Assembly: GCA_902560815.1 (NCBI GenBank)
Contig: CACENP010000006.1
Span: forward strand, 1 to 64,000
Length of the DNA stretch: 64,000 nt
Direction of reading: 5' to 3'
From: an uncultured Pelagibacteraceae bacterium
Lineage (GTDB): Bacteria; Pseudomonadota; Alphaproteobacteria; Pelagibacterales; Pelagibacteraceae
The notes beneath the pieces were generated by a model. The model was not told the DNA's origin. It did no database searches and worked only from the letters and a program-made list of their open reading frames with translations. The position numbers and the translations under genes are program-made. The first letter of the stretch is position 1. Every line of letters starts with the position of its first letter. Positions 27,317-35,760 of this stretch are shown piece after piece.

Positions 27317-28426
27317 TTATTGCTTAGGAAAATAATCTTGTAAACTTCCTTCTCTATAAACGTCGGTTGTACTGCAATGCAAACTTCCACCAAACCCATA
27401 AGCTTCCCTAAAATCTACGGGTAAAACTTCCATACCTAGTTTATCAAGTTGCTCAGCTTGATACACTTCACTTTTTTCTACACATACAGTTTTTGGATCT
27501 AGAACTAAAATATTCATTGATAACCATATTGAATAATAAGTAAGAGGAGGTGGAGAATTGTGTGCTGGTTGTGCTGCTTCAATAATTTCCCAACCGTTAT
27601 CCTCAAAAAGTTTTCTTTGCTCTTTAGGAAGTTTTCTTACAGGGTTATTTAATATTAGACCAGGTCTAATTGGAGTAAAAGTTGCATCTATATGAATAGG
27701 GTAAGGATCGCCTGGAAAATTTACAGTGTGAACACGATGATCAGGAAAATGTCTTTTTAACCAATCTATACCTTTTAAATTTGTTGTAAAACCATGTTGA
27801 ACAATCAGGTCTTTACCAAACCTTAAAATATCTGCGGCATCAAAAAGAGGCTCTTCTTCAGTTGTAACAAAATATTTTTTTTCTGCCCACTCTAATCTTT
27901 GTTCAATACTTACTTCATCAGACAAATAATTTTTATGGTAATCTTTATCTGTCAACCTAGGCTTAGGAGCAGACTCATGTTTCATATTTGGATCTTCCAT
28001 AAAGTATTGTTGTATTAATGGTCTATAAGCTAAATATTCAAACCATCTACATCGAAAGCTCATAGTTGCTTCAAGCATTTCTTTTCCAACAGTAATAATT
28101 ACATCCCTTGATGGCATGCATCCAAACATATGCTCAGCTTTCCAGTCAGGCGTACCAATTTTTTCATCAAATTTTAATGGAGTTGGTCTATCAACTCTAA
28201 TTTCTCGACTTTCCAGTGTTTTTACAAACTTATCCAAAAGTTCATTTGCTTTATCTATTGAGTCCTGAGTTCTCCTGCCATGTTTCCCTTTCATAACTGA
28301 ATCAGGAGGAATTTTTACATCTACAGCAGGTTCGGGTGCTGGAATACAACAATTATCTGCCCTCCCTACAATTACATGTTTTAAGGGATCCCATTCATTC
28401 CAACTACTAACTATAGTTTTTTTCAT
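27317..28426 (-). CDS. glycine amidinotransferase-like enzyme
   Basis: 369 residues, close to the usual 360-420. The catalytic set is complete: Asp196/Asp199 in LFDAADILRFG, His245 in IHIDATF and nucleophile Cys351 in GGSLHCSTTDV. The start SSWNEWDPLKHVIVG and HMFGCMPSRDVI match arginine:glycine amidinotransferases and CyrA/StrB1-type homologues. The enzyme moves an amidino group from arginine to an amine acceptor (glycine gives guanidinoacetate). No guanidinoacetate methyltransferase is nearby. First gene of a three-gene unit. Confidence 0.9.
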   Translation of the reverse strand: MKKTIVSSWNEWDPLKHVIVGRADNCCIPAPEPAVDVKIPPDSVMKGKHGRRTQDSIDKANELLDKFVKTLESREIRVDRPTPLKFDEKIGTPDWKAEHMFGCMPSRDVIITVGKEMLEATMSFRCRWFEYLAYRPLIQQYFMEDPNMKHESAPKPRLTDKDYHKNYLSDEVSIEQRLEWAEKKYFVTTEEEPLFDAADILRFGKDLIVQHGFTTNLKGIDWLKRHFPDHRVHTVNFPGDPYPIHIDATFTPIRPGLILNNPVRKLPKEQRKLFEDNGWEIIEAAQPAHNSPPPLTYYSIWLSMNILVLDPKTVCVEKSEVYQAEQLDKLGMEVLPVDFREAYGFGGSLHCSTTDVYREGSLQDYFPKQ

Positions 28427-28552
28427 TTAATTAAATTATATGTCTTATAAACATTAATTTAAATAAAAAGAAGTAAACCAATCAACTTATTGCATAGCTG
28501 CATTTACTTAATAGCATTTTAAGTGAATTAGTTAACAAATATTGTGCCTGAA

Positions 28553-29107
28553 ATGGAAAAAAACAAAATAAAAACAAGGCTTAAAGAGAGTATCAAAAAA
28601 AATAGACAGATCATAAATAAACAATTGAGTGATTTTTTTGATTGGGTCAAGGGAGCAGAATTAGTAAGTCTTAAAGAGTGTAACACTATTGAAGATCCAG
28701 TAAGACCAGAATTAGATAACGAGTTTAGAACAAGTTATGGAAGAAAAATTTATGGAGTAAAATATAAGAATGAAATTCATGCAATAATGTGTTTTGCCTT
28801 TACAAACAAAATCCCGAGAACAGTTAAAGAGTTAGATAACTTAAGCAAAGATGCTTTTTTACAAAGTGCTCTTAGAGACCAAAAAGTAGGACAAATTGCT
28901 ATTGCATATACTGTTTGGTCTAAAAAAAAAGGTGGAGGTAAATTAATTGTAAAAGAAGTATTTAAAATGATTAAAAAATCTAATCACTTAAACAGATTGG
29001 TAACCTTATCACCATTAACTGAAATGGCCACGAAGTTTCATTTAAGAAATAAAGCAAAATTAATAAGCGTAAATGAAACAACACAGAATTTTGAATATAC
29101 AAAATAA
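28553..29107 (+). CDS. uncharacterised protein, possible GNAT-like fold
   Basis: 184 residues from the ATG at 28553 (a GTG three codons earlier is possible; neither has a clear ribosome site). The C-terminal third, IAYTVWSKKKGGGKLIVKEV followed by a TLSPLTEMATKFHLRNKA segment, looks like a GNAT acyl-CoA binding loop and ends like that of malonyl-CoA-decarboxylase-type proteins, but I cannot assign a substrate. Lysine-rich and soluble with no signal peptide. It is transcribed alone, diverging from the amidinotransferase unit. Confidence 0.55.
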   Translation: MEKNKIKTRLKESIKKNRQIINKQLSDFFDWVKGAELVSLKECNTIEDPVRPELDNEFRTSYGRKIYGVKYKNEIHAIMCFAFTNKIPRTVKELDNLSKDAFLQSALRDQKVGQIAIAYTVWSKKKGGGKLIVKEVFKMIKKSNHLNRLVTLSPLTEMATKFHLRNKAKLISVNETTQNFEYTK

Positions 29108-29152
29108 AAATAAATACTATTTAAAATAATTAAAGATTTCTTTTACTTTTTT

Positions 29153-31429
29153 TTATAATTTTCTTATCCAGAATTGATACATGTTAGAAAAAGTATCTTG
29201 ATTATTTCTTTCAAATTTATCCCAGTTATCTAAGGAAATATATTTTTTATCTTTATGAAATAATTTTGAAAATTTATATTTGATTGATGGATTTATAAAT
29301 CCAAGGAATTCTAAATTTAAGTCTGTTAAAATTTTAGAGATTTCAGGTAAAGTAAAACGATGTTCCTGGACGTGGAACATCAAATCTCTTGCCATTGATG
29401 TTGAATAAAAATCTTTGATATTAAATATTCTCAGGAGTGACGGGTCTTCTTTTTCGTTGTTAATAGATTCTCGAAAATTTCGAATATCTTCATTTGTTTT
29501 TTTGATTTTTTTTCTTTTAATAAATTCTCTCGCTTTAACCACATTTCGTCTTGCAATTTCGCTGTATAAACCTAATTTTAAAAATCCATTGGGTTTTAAT
29601 AAATCTAATAATATTTTGAGTCCTTTTATAGGATCTTTCATATGATGTAGAGTTCCTACACATTCTATAACATCAAATTTTTTATTTAAATTCTTTAATT
29701 GTAAAATATCTGCATGCAGAAATTCTATATTTTTAAAATCTAGCTCTAAAGTCTTCCTCTTTGCATAAGCAAGACTTTTTAGACTTAAATCAATTCCAAG
29801 TATATTAGCGTTTAGATATCTTTCCACTGAAGCTATGTGCTGTCCAGTTCCACAACCCGCTATAAGAACATTTGGATTAACAAATTTATTACTATGTTCA
29901 ATTCGATTAGGCTTTATTTCTTCATTTAATTGAAATAAAAAATTGGCGTGAGAATACTTATTAGTATATCTCCATCTAGGATAAGGGTGTTCTTCATATT
30001 GTTCCCTTACTTTCTTAGATACACTATCAATAATTTTATCAAAAGATTTAATTGAATTTGCTAATTTTATTTCATCCAAAGGTTCTTTAATATGTATAGC
30101 AATTAAATCATTAAACAAAATATTTTTTGACTTGTAGTTTATTAATTTATTAATAATTTTTTTTGAAGAATATAAAGGAATATAACATCCTAAGATGGCT
30201 ACCTCTACTTCATTAATATCTTTGTTATTTATAATTTTATTATTTAACTGATTAACATAACTAATTTCTTTTTTAGACTGAACATAAACATACTCATTTA
30301 GAAAACATTGTTCAGAAAGTGAAAGAATAAAATCAAAAGACTCTTCTCCAATATTTATATTTGAATCGATTAAACTAAAAATTATTTCGTTTCTAAGTTT
30401 AGTAAGTAATTTTTCTAAAAATTTATCAGCTATTAAAGATTTTTGTAGCATTAAAAGAAAAAGTTCTTCTTTTAATAAGTTTTTTATAACTTTATTCTTT
30501 AACAAAGAAGAGTTTGAATTAACAGCTTTTGTTATTTGATTTTCATTTTCTCCAAAAAATAAAAGCAATTTTGAGATATGAAAAATATCATCATGATTTA
30601 TATTATTTTTTCTGTATAGAAATAAAACTATATCTTTAAAATCGTTACTATTAGTTTCAGTTATATTACCTAATTTAATTGATTTAAGTAAATCTGATAG
30701 GCCATTTATTATTATACTGTTGGGAACATTCGAAATTGCTTTTTTATAAACATTTATTGCTTTTCTATGTTCTCCTAATTCCTGCAATGCTATCCCAAGG
30801 TTATTATATGCTTTAGCGTAATCAGTTTTAAGATGAATTGTCTTTTCATAACAAACTATTGCTTTTCTATGCTCTCCTAGTTCTTGCAATATTCTTCCAA
30901 GATTGTAGTGGGCATCTGTATAATTGGGTTGGCTTTGAATTGCTTTTTCATAATAAATTGTTGCTTGTTTATGTTCTCCCAATTCTTGTAATGCTATACC
31001 AAGATTATTATATGCTTTAGCATAATCAGGCTTAAGATGAATTGCTTTTTCATAATAAACTATTGCTTTTCTATGTTCTCCTAATTCTTGCAATGCGATT
31101 CCAAGATTATAATGAGCATCGGTATAAGTAGGATCAATTTGAATTGCTTTTTCAAAACAATTTATTGCCTTTTGTTCTTCTTTTAATTTTGTAAGAATTA
31201 TACCAAGATTATTATGTGCTTTTTCATAATTGGGTTTGAGCTTAGTTGCTTTATAAAGTAATGGCTTCGCTAAGTTAAATCTTTTCGTCTGAGCTAATAA
31301 TTTACTCAAATTATATATCGATTCAAAATGATTAGGATCTTTTTTTAATATTTTATTATAAAGATCTTCAGCAGCCTCTAGATTATTTTTTTTATGATTT
31401 TGTAAAGCTAGAACAAAAGTTTCTTCCAT
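29153..31429 (-). CDS. TPR-repeat protein fused to a SAM-dependent methyltransferase
   Basis: 758 residues. Residues about 5-240 are tandem 34-residue tetratricopeptide repeats (AIxxYEKAIxLKPDYAKAYN type). A helical middle region (about 240-500) has no family I recognise. A class I methyltransferase follows, with VLIAGCGTGQHIASVERYL as motif I (about residue 530), ILGIDLS, FLHADIL and VIECVGTLHHM as later motifs. TPRs normally bind proteins, so the target is probably a protein or carrier-bound molecule. Last gene of the operon, two bases after the GMC oxidoreductase. Confidence 0.88.
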   Translation of the reverse strand: MEETFVLALQNHKKNNLEAAEDLYNKILKKDPNHFESIYNLSKLLAQTKRFNLAKPLLYKATKLKPNYEKAHNNLGIILTKLKEEQKAINCFEKAIQIDPTYTDAHYNLGIALQELGEHRKAIVYYEKAIHLKPDYAKAYNNLGIALQELGEHKQATIYYEKAIQSQPNYTDAHYNLGRILQELGEHRKAIVCYEKTIHLKTDYAKAYNNLGIALQELGEHRKAINVYKKAISNVPNSIIINGLSDLLKSIKLGNITETNSNDFKDIVLFLYRKNNINHDDIFHISKLLLFFGENENQITKAVNSNSSLLKNKVIKNLLKEELFLLMLQKSLIADKFLEKLLTKLRNEIIFSLIDSNINIGEESFDFILSLSEQCFLNEYVYVQSKKEISYVNQLNNKIINNKDINEVEVAILGCYIPLYSSKKIINKLINYKSKNILFNDLIAIHIKEPLDEIKLANSIKSFDKIIDSVSKKVREQYEEHPYPRWRYTNKYSHANFLFQLNEEIKPNRIEHSNKFVNPNVLIAGCGTGQHIASVERYLNANILGIDLSLKSLAYAKRKTLELDFKNIEFLHADILQLKNLNKKFDVIECVGTLHHMKDPIKGLKILLDLLKPNGFLKLGLYSEIARRNVVKAREFIKRKKIKKTNEDIRNFRESINNEKEDPSLLRIFNIKDFYSTSMARDLMFHVQEHRFTLPEISKILTDLNLEFLGFINPSIKYKFSKLFHKDKKYISLDNWDKFERNNQDTFSNMYQFWIRKL
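30756..31160 (-). repeat. four 102-base tandem repeats encoding TPR units
   Basis: The string TCTCC followed by an AATTCTTGCAAT-like tract recurs at 30771, 30873, 30975 and 31077, exactly 102 bases (34 codons) apart, with near-identical DNA between copies. Flanking TPRs are more diverged, so this block arose by recent duplication or gene conversion. Confidence 0.85.
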
Positions 31430-31431
31430 GC

Positions 31432-33018
31432 TTAAACAGTATTCAATATAAGATCTGAAGCTTTTTCGGCAATCATTAGAGTAGGGGCATTTAAGTTTGC
31501 GCTAGGAATCTCTGGCATAACCGAAGCATCTACAACTCTTAAGTTCTTTATTCCTTTAACTTTTAAATTTTCATCAACTACTGCCATATCATCAACACCC
31601 ATTTTGCAAGTACCACATGGGTGATAAGCAGTTTCTGCCTTTGATCTAATATATTCATCCAATTCATCATCGTTTTGTTTATCAGAACCCGGTCCAACTT
31701 CTTTTCCAGAATGTTTTGCTAAAGAAGGTTGAGATAAAATTTTTCTTGCAACATGAATGCATTCTCTAGTTTGTTTTAAATCATCTTCATCTTCCAAATA
31801 ATTAAATAAGATTTTTGGATAATCATAAGGGTCAGAAGAATTCAGAGTTATTTGTCCTCTGCTTTTTGGATGATTTGGACTTGCATGAAGTTGATATCCA
31901 TGTGAACTAGGATTAACTAAACCATGATCAATAACAAATGATGGAAAAAAATGAAATTGTATATTTGCTATTTCTCTTTCAGGGGAAGATTTTGCAAACC
32001 CACCAGCTTCTAAAAAAGATTTTGAACAAGGACCTGATTTAGATAAAAACCACTGAATACCAGCTAAAACTTTTGGAACTAATTTTGTATAAGTATAAAG
32101 AGTGTCGGGGGTTTTACATTCTTGCATAATGTATGTTTCCAAATGATCTTGAAGGTTTCTGCCAACTCCTTTAACATCATTAACAACATTAATTCCTTTT
32201 TCCTTTAAATGATCTGAATTGCCAACTCCTGAAAGCATTAATAATTGTGGAGAATTAATTGAGCCACCGCTTAATATTACTTCTTTTTCAGCATAAACTT
32301 TTTCAAGTTTATTTTTTATTTTTACTTCGACGCCTATTGCTTTTTTTCCTTCAAAAATAATTTTTTCAACAAATGAATTGGAAAAAATATTTAAATTCTT
32401 TCTTTTTTTTGCAGGATTTAAATAATATTTTGTTGCACTAGCTCTTTGACCTTCATGAATTGTTGTATCAAACATACCAAATCCTTCTTGTTCTTCTCCA
32501 TTCATGTCAGGATTAACTGTATGTCCAGCCTCTGAGGCTGAGTTTATAAAGGCTTTAAACAAAGGGTTATCATTTTTAGACTGATTAACAGGAAGTGGCC
32601 CCAGTGAACCTCTGTATTGGTTTTCTCCTCCAGACCATGTTTCAATTTTTTTAAAATAAGGTAAAACTTTTTCATAAGACCAAGACTTTAATCCAAAGTT
32701 TTCCCATCTTTCATAATCATTTCGGTTTCCTCTTACAAAAACCATTCCGTTATGAGCTGAACAACCTCCAATCATTTTGCCTCTTGGACAAAACAATCTT
32801 CTATTGTTTAAATGTGGTTCTGGTTCAGAATAGTATTTCCAATTATATTTTGGATCATGCATCGTATAAAGTAAAGCTAGAGGCATTTTTACTTTCCAAA
32901 TATCACTCGTTCCTCCAGCTTCAAATACAGCAACTTTGTTGTTTTGATTTTCTGACAATCTATTTGAAAGAACACAACCAGCTGATCCAGCACCAATAAT
33001 TATATAATCAAATTTCAT
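31432..33018 (-). CDS. GMC-family FAD-dependent oxidoreductase (choline dehydrogenase-like)
   Basis: 528 residues. FAD loop IIGAGSAGCVLSNRLSE at the N-terminus, the GMC signature GGCSAHNGMVFVRGN near residue 85, a second signature GSINSPQLLMLSGVG and the catalytic histidine in AYHPCGTCKMG. The family oxidises alcohols to aldehydes; BetA-like members dominate in alphaproteobacteria. It overlaps the HD oxygenase gene by four bases, so it probably acts on the same pathway, for example on an alcohol substrate or product. Confidence 0.92.
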   Translation of the reverse strand: MKFDYIIIGAGSAGCVLSNRLSENQNNKVAVFEAGGTSDIWKVKMPLALLYTMHDPKYNWKYYSEPEPHLNNRRLFCPRGKMIGGCSAHNGMVFVRGNRNDYERWENFGLKSWSYEKVLPYFKKIETWSGGENQYRGSLGPLPVNQSKNDNPLFKAFINSASEAGHTVNPDMNGEEQEGFGMFDTTIHEGQRASATKYYLNPAKKRKNLNIFSNSFVEKIIFEGKKAIGVEVKIKNKLEKVYAEKEVILSGGSINSPQLLMLSGVGNSDHLKEKGINVVNDVKGVGRNLQDHLETYIMQECKTPDTLYTYTKLVPKVLAGIQWFLSKSGPCSKSFLEAGGFAKSSPEREIANIQFHFFPSFVIDHGLVNPSSHGYQLHASPNHPKSRGQITLNSSDPYDYPKILFNYLEDEDDLKQTRECIHVARKILSQPSLAKHSGKEVGPGSDKQNDDELDEYIRSKAETAYHPCGTCKMGVDDMAVVDENLKVKGIKNLRVVDASVMPEIPSANLNAPTLMIAEKASDLILNTV

Positions 33019-33551
33019 AAAAGTTGAGAATTTAGTAATTTTTTATATTCATCAATATTTTTTATTTTTATATTATCTTTTTTTGCTAATTCATCGAATT
33101 TTCTTAGTTTTATTGCATTTTTAAAATTAGGCATTTTTTCGAATTCATCACTTTGTTTCTTGTTTAATACACCACCTTGTAATTTTAAACTTATCTTTGA
33201 CGCATTTGAAAGATGATTATAATACCTTTTATTTCTAGCCAAGTATCTTTTAGCTAATACGTGATATTTTATTGGTTCAACTACTTCTTTTTTAAAAAAA
33301 TTTTTAAGATATTCATAGCCTATTGTTTCATGGTTGCCATCTTTATTGTTTTTTACTAACTCATCAGGATCTTCAATAATAAAATGTCCGTAATCATGAA
33401 GCAAACAAGAGCAAACTAAAAGATCTTTAGATTTAGCTTTTTCTGCCAACATAGCAGATTGAATCATGTGTTCTGAAATTGTAATTTTTTCACCGATGTA
33501 GAGGGATTTGTTATTTTTAAAATTAGAAATAATTTTATCTAATATATGCAT
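33015..33551 (-). CDS. PhnZ-like HD-domain mixed-valent diiron oxygenase
   Basis: 178 residues, usual for PhnZ/TmpB-type proteins. From memory of PhnZ (Tyr24, Glu27, His34, His58-Asp59, His62, His80, His104, Asp161), every position has a counterpart at matching spacing: Tyr18, Glu21, His28, His52-Asp53, His56, His74, His97 and Asp153. YIGEKITISEHMIQSAMLAE and LLHDYGHF are the family start and HD motifs. These enzymes split a hydroxylated phosphonate C-P bond with oxygen, or carry out related C-X cleavage. The gene is three bases from a TauD-like dioxygenase, the same partner logic as TmpA/TmpB and PhnY/PhnZ. Confidence 0.82.
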   Translation of the reverse strand: MHILDKIISNFKNNKSLYIGEKITISEHMIQSAMLAEKAKSKDLLVCSCLLHDYGHFIIEDPDELVKNNKDGNHETIGYEYLKNFFKKEVVEPIKYHVLAKRYLARNKRYYNHLSNASKISLKLQGGVLNKKQSDEFEKMPNFKNAIKLRKFDELAKKDNIKIKNIDEYKKLLNSQLL

Positions 33552-33554
33552 TTC

Positions 33555-34388
33555 TTATTGAGGATTGTCTCCTTCAATAGCAATTCTATCCATTACTCTT
33601 TCATAGCCAAGACCTTTTCCTGGATAAAAATCTGCTATTGCATAATGAATAACACTTCTATTATCCCAAATACAAACTGTATTTTCTGTCCAGTTAAATC
33701 TACAAGTTAAATCAAGTCTTGCCTGATGTTCAAAAATTTGTTTTAAAATTTCATCACTTTCTTCTTTACCCATACCAATTATTTTTTTGGTATATGTCCA
33801 ATTAACATACAAAATTTTTTTCCCAGTTTCTGGATGAGTTCTTACAATTGGATGTTCGTTAGAATATTCATCATAATTTTTTTTCTTATTACCTTCCATT
33901 TTCTTATAATTTTTTATAAAAAATTCGGCACCCAGTGAACTATGAATTGCTTTTTTATCTTTAATTTTATCTTTTATTTTTTCATCCAAAGTTTCCCATG
34001 CAAGTTCCATATTAGAGAAACAAGTATCCCCACCAACTGGAGGAATTTTAATAGATTTAAGTATTACCGCTTTAGTTGGCTTAAAATTATAACTCACATC
34101 GCTATGCCAATTCTCACCCCACTGATTTTTTTCATCTTCAGCTTTTATAATTCTTACAATTTCTGGATAGTCTTTTATACCTTTAACATAGGCATGAGTT
34201 TCTAATGGTCCAAATTTTTCAGCAAGTGCAATATGTTGATCAGTTGTTAAAGGTTGGTCCCTAAAAAAAATAACTTTATGTTCTAATAATAAATTATTTA
34301 TTTTGTTAAAATTTTTATCAGATGTATCTGTAAGGTCTATACCTTTAATTTCTGCTCCTAAAGCACCTGATAATAACTTTACTTCCAT
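33555..34388 (-). CDS. TauD/TfdA-type 2-oxoglutarate dioxygenase
   Basis: 277 residues, full TauD length. Opening GALGAEIKGIDL, iron ligands His95-x-Asp97 (WHSDVSY) and His248 (NRSVIHYAIADF), and Arg264/Arg268 for 2-oxoglutarate. HPIVRTHPETGKKILYVN is the usual substrate-domain block. It hydroxylates next to a sulfonate, phosphonate, ether or quaternary amine. Next to a PhnZ-like oxygenase it most likely makes the hydroxy-phosphonate (or analogue) that the partner cleaves; taurine cannot be excluded. PhnY itself is of another (PhyH) subfamily. Confidence 0.88.
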   Translation of the reverse strand: MEVKLLSGALGAEIKGIDLTDTSDKNFNKINNLLLEHKVIFFRDQPLTTDQHIALAEKFGPLETHAYVKGIKDYPEIVRIIKAEDEKNQWGENWHSDVSYNFKPTKAVILKSIKIPPVGGDTCFSNMELAWETLDEKIKDKIKDKKAIHSSLGAEFFIKNYKKMEGNKKKNYDEYSNEHPIVRTHPETGKKILYVNWTYTKKIIGMGKEESDEILKQIFEHQARLDLTCRFNWTENTVCIWDNRSVIHYAIADFYPGKGLGYERVMDRIAIEGDNPQ

Positions 34389-34406
34389 GTATATTTTTGT
34401 TTTTAA

Positions 34407-34874
34407 TTATTTCTTAAGTTTATTTGAAAATTGTAAGTTATCAATTTTAAATTTTGGTTTATTTTCTTTGATAAATTGATCCATTATCTTTAGTTTTTCT
34501 TCTTCAAACTCAGCAACTTTTCTGTGATTTAGATCAATATACAAAGATAAAACTTCAGTTGTAGCAGATAAAATATTTTTACTTTTTTCATACATTTCTA
34601 ATTTGTAATGCAGTCTTTTTCTATCATGATCAAAATTTGAAATAAAAACATCTACTTCTTCACCTTCTTTAACTTCATTGTTATATGTAGTGTGAGTTTC
34701 AACAACCATTGTACTTTTTTTTTCTGTTTTTGCAGAATGTTCACCCATTTTAAATTTAGATAAAATTACTTCTGCACCTTTATCAAACACCAATATGTAA
34801 TAAGATAAATTCATGTGACCGTTATAATCAGTCCAATCATTAATTATTTTTGTAGTTTTCAGAAGAAGAGACAT
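34407..34874 (-). CDS. hot-dog-fold acyl-CoA thioesterase
   Basis: 155 residues. WTDYNGHMNLSYYILVFDKG is the 4-hydroxybenzoyl-CoA-thioesterase type active-site block (Asp/Asn-Gly-His-Met-Asn), close to carnitine-associated betainyl-CoA thioesterases. Strands VVETHTTYNNEVKEGEEVDV and KRLHYKLEMYE follow. It lies between ParA and TauD genes with gaps of 2 and 18 bases. A betaine-type acyl-CoA is a reasonable guess, but no CoA ligase is in the operon. Confidence 0.82.
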   Translation of the reverse strand: MSLLLKTTKIINDWTDYNGHMNLSYYILVFDKGAEVILSKFKMGEHSAKTEKKSTMVVETHTTYNNEVKEGEEVDVFISNFDHDRKRLHYKLEMYEKSKNILSATTEVLSLYIDLNHRKVAEFEEEKLKIMDQFIKENKPKFKIDNLQFSNKLKK

Positions 34875-34876
34875 TA

Positions 34877-35515
34877 TTAATTTAATTCAGATAGAATTTG
34901 GTCTGAGAGTTTCTTGATTTCATCTACAGCACTACCTTTTCTTTGTTTTTCAATTGCTGTTTTCCCTTCTCCCATCGATGATGCATAAATTTGTCTATTG
35001 CCAATGATTGTTTCTACTGATGGAACATTAAGACTCTTTATGTAATCATTTGTTTTAATAATAAGTTTTGATCTTTGGTTAGCTCTATTTATTTGTATCA
35101 TTATTTTTTTATTTGCTTTCTTTGCAATATCTATAATTGCTTCAGTAGCCCAAAAATCTACATGAGATGGACTCATAGGAATTAATACTAAGTCGGAAGC
35201 TTCTATAGAAGGACGAGCATCAGATTCTATTTTTGGAGGTGTATCAATAATAACAACATCGTGGTCTTTTTTTAAAGTTTTAGATTCGTATTGTGCACCC
35301 CATAAACTTGCAGTTTTAAAAGTTAAATTATCATTTGCAATTTTGTTTTCTGATCTTATCATAAACCATTTCCCGAGGCTTCCCTGTGGATCGGTATCAA
35401 CAACTGCTACTTTAAAGTTGTGATATTTTATAAATCCCATAGCTAAATGAACTGCCAAAGTTGTTTTACCTGTCCCGCCTTTTTGTTGTGAAATAGTTAT
35501 AACTTTAGAGAGCAT
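34877..35515 (-). CDS. orphan ParA/Soj-type ATPase
   Basis: 212 residues. Deviant Walker A KGGTGKTT with the signature lysine, VVDTDPQGSLGKW and VIIDTPP motifs of ParA/MinD proteins. It is short, without the N-terminal DNA-binding domain of plasmid ParA, and no ParB lies nearby; such orphans often position protein complexes. It is the first gene of the six-gene catabolic operon, two bases before the thioesterase, and diverges from the rhodopsin. A true chromosome-segregation role is unlikely. Confidence 0.87.
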   Translation of the reverse strand: MLSKVITISQQKGGTGKTTLAVHLAMGFIKYHNFKVAVVDTDPQGSLGKWFMIRSENKIANDNLTFKTASLWGAQYESKTLKKDHDVVIIDTPPKIESDARPSIEASDLVLIPMSPSHVDFWATEAIIDIAKKANKKIMIQINRANQRSKLIIKTNDYIKSLNVPSVETIIGNRQIYASSMGEGKTAIEKQRKGSAVDEIKKLSDQILSELN

Positions 35516-35752
35516 TCTTCATATTATAATTATTAAATGTTTCTCGAAATAAAATTATTATTTTAATTTAAGTTTAAAAATAATTTCTACCAAAGATTGT
35601 ATTTTAATATTAAAACTTTTTTTTTCGTTGAAAATAATAGTTTATAAACCTTCTAAAAAATATAACTAAAAAAAATATGATATTTTTAATTTGATTTATG
35701 AGAAACTCTCTATTTAATTAGGTTATTATTATAGAGGGAGAAATGCGGACTT
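35516..35752. promoter_or_regulatory. divergent promoter region between ParA and rhodopsin genes
   Basis: 237 bases, over 80 percent A+T, with long A and T runs and no hairpin of note. It must hold the promoters of both the ParA operon and the rhodopsin operon. TTGATT at 35691 is a possible rightward -35 box, but no convincing -10 stands at the right distance. GAGGGAG at 35734-35740 is the only good ribosome site. Confidence 0.5.
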
Positions 35753-35760
35753 ATGAATAA
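35743..35760 (+). other. possible five-codon leader overlapping the rhodopsin start
   Basis: ATG CGG ACT TAT GAA TAA begins about five bases after the GAGG of the ribosome site and ends inside the rhodopsin start region (the rhodopsin ATG at 35753 is in another frame). The rhodopsin ATG itself is 12 bases from the Shine-Dalgarno, rather far, so the leader might couple translation. It may be chance. Confidence 0.25.

Noticed and set aside
33015-34388. Calling the pair PhnY/PhnZ outright
   Set aside because: The dioxygenase is TauD-type, while PhnY belongs to the PhyH group, and no phosphonate transporter or other phn gene is present. Kept as PhnZ-like plus TauD-like.
34407-34874. A carnitine degradation pathway built from the thioesterase and the BKACE gene
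   Set aside because: The two genes lie 27 kb apart in different operons and no carnitine dehydrogenase is visible.
34877-35515. Chromosome or plasmid partition locus
   Set aside because: No ParB, no parS-like repeats, and the gene is embedded in a metabolic operon.
35691-35729. Promoter boxes for the rhodopsin (TTGATT, then TAATTA or TATTAT)
   Set aside because: Spacings of 18 with a poor box or 27 with a better one; in sequence this AT-rich such matches are expected anywhere.
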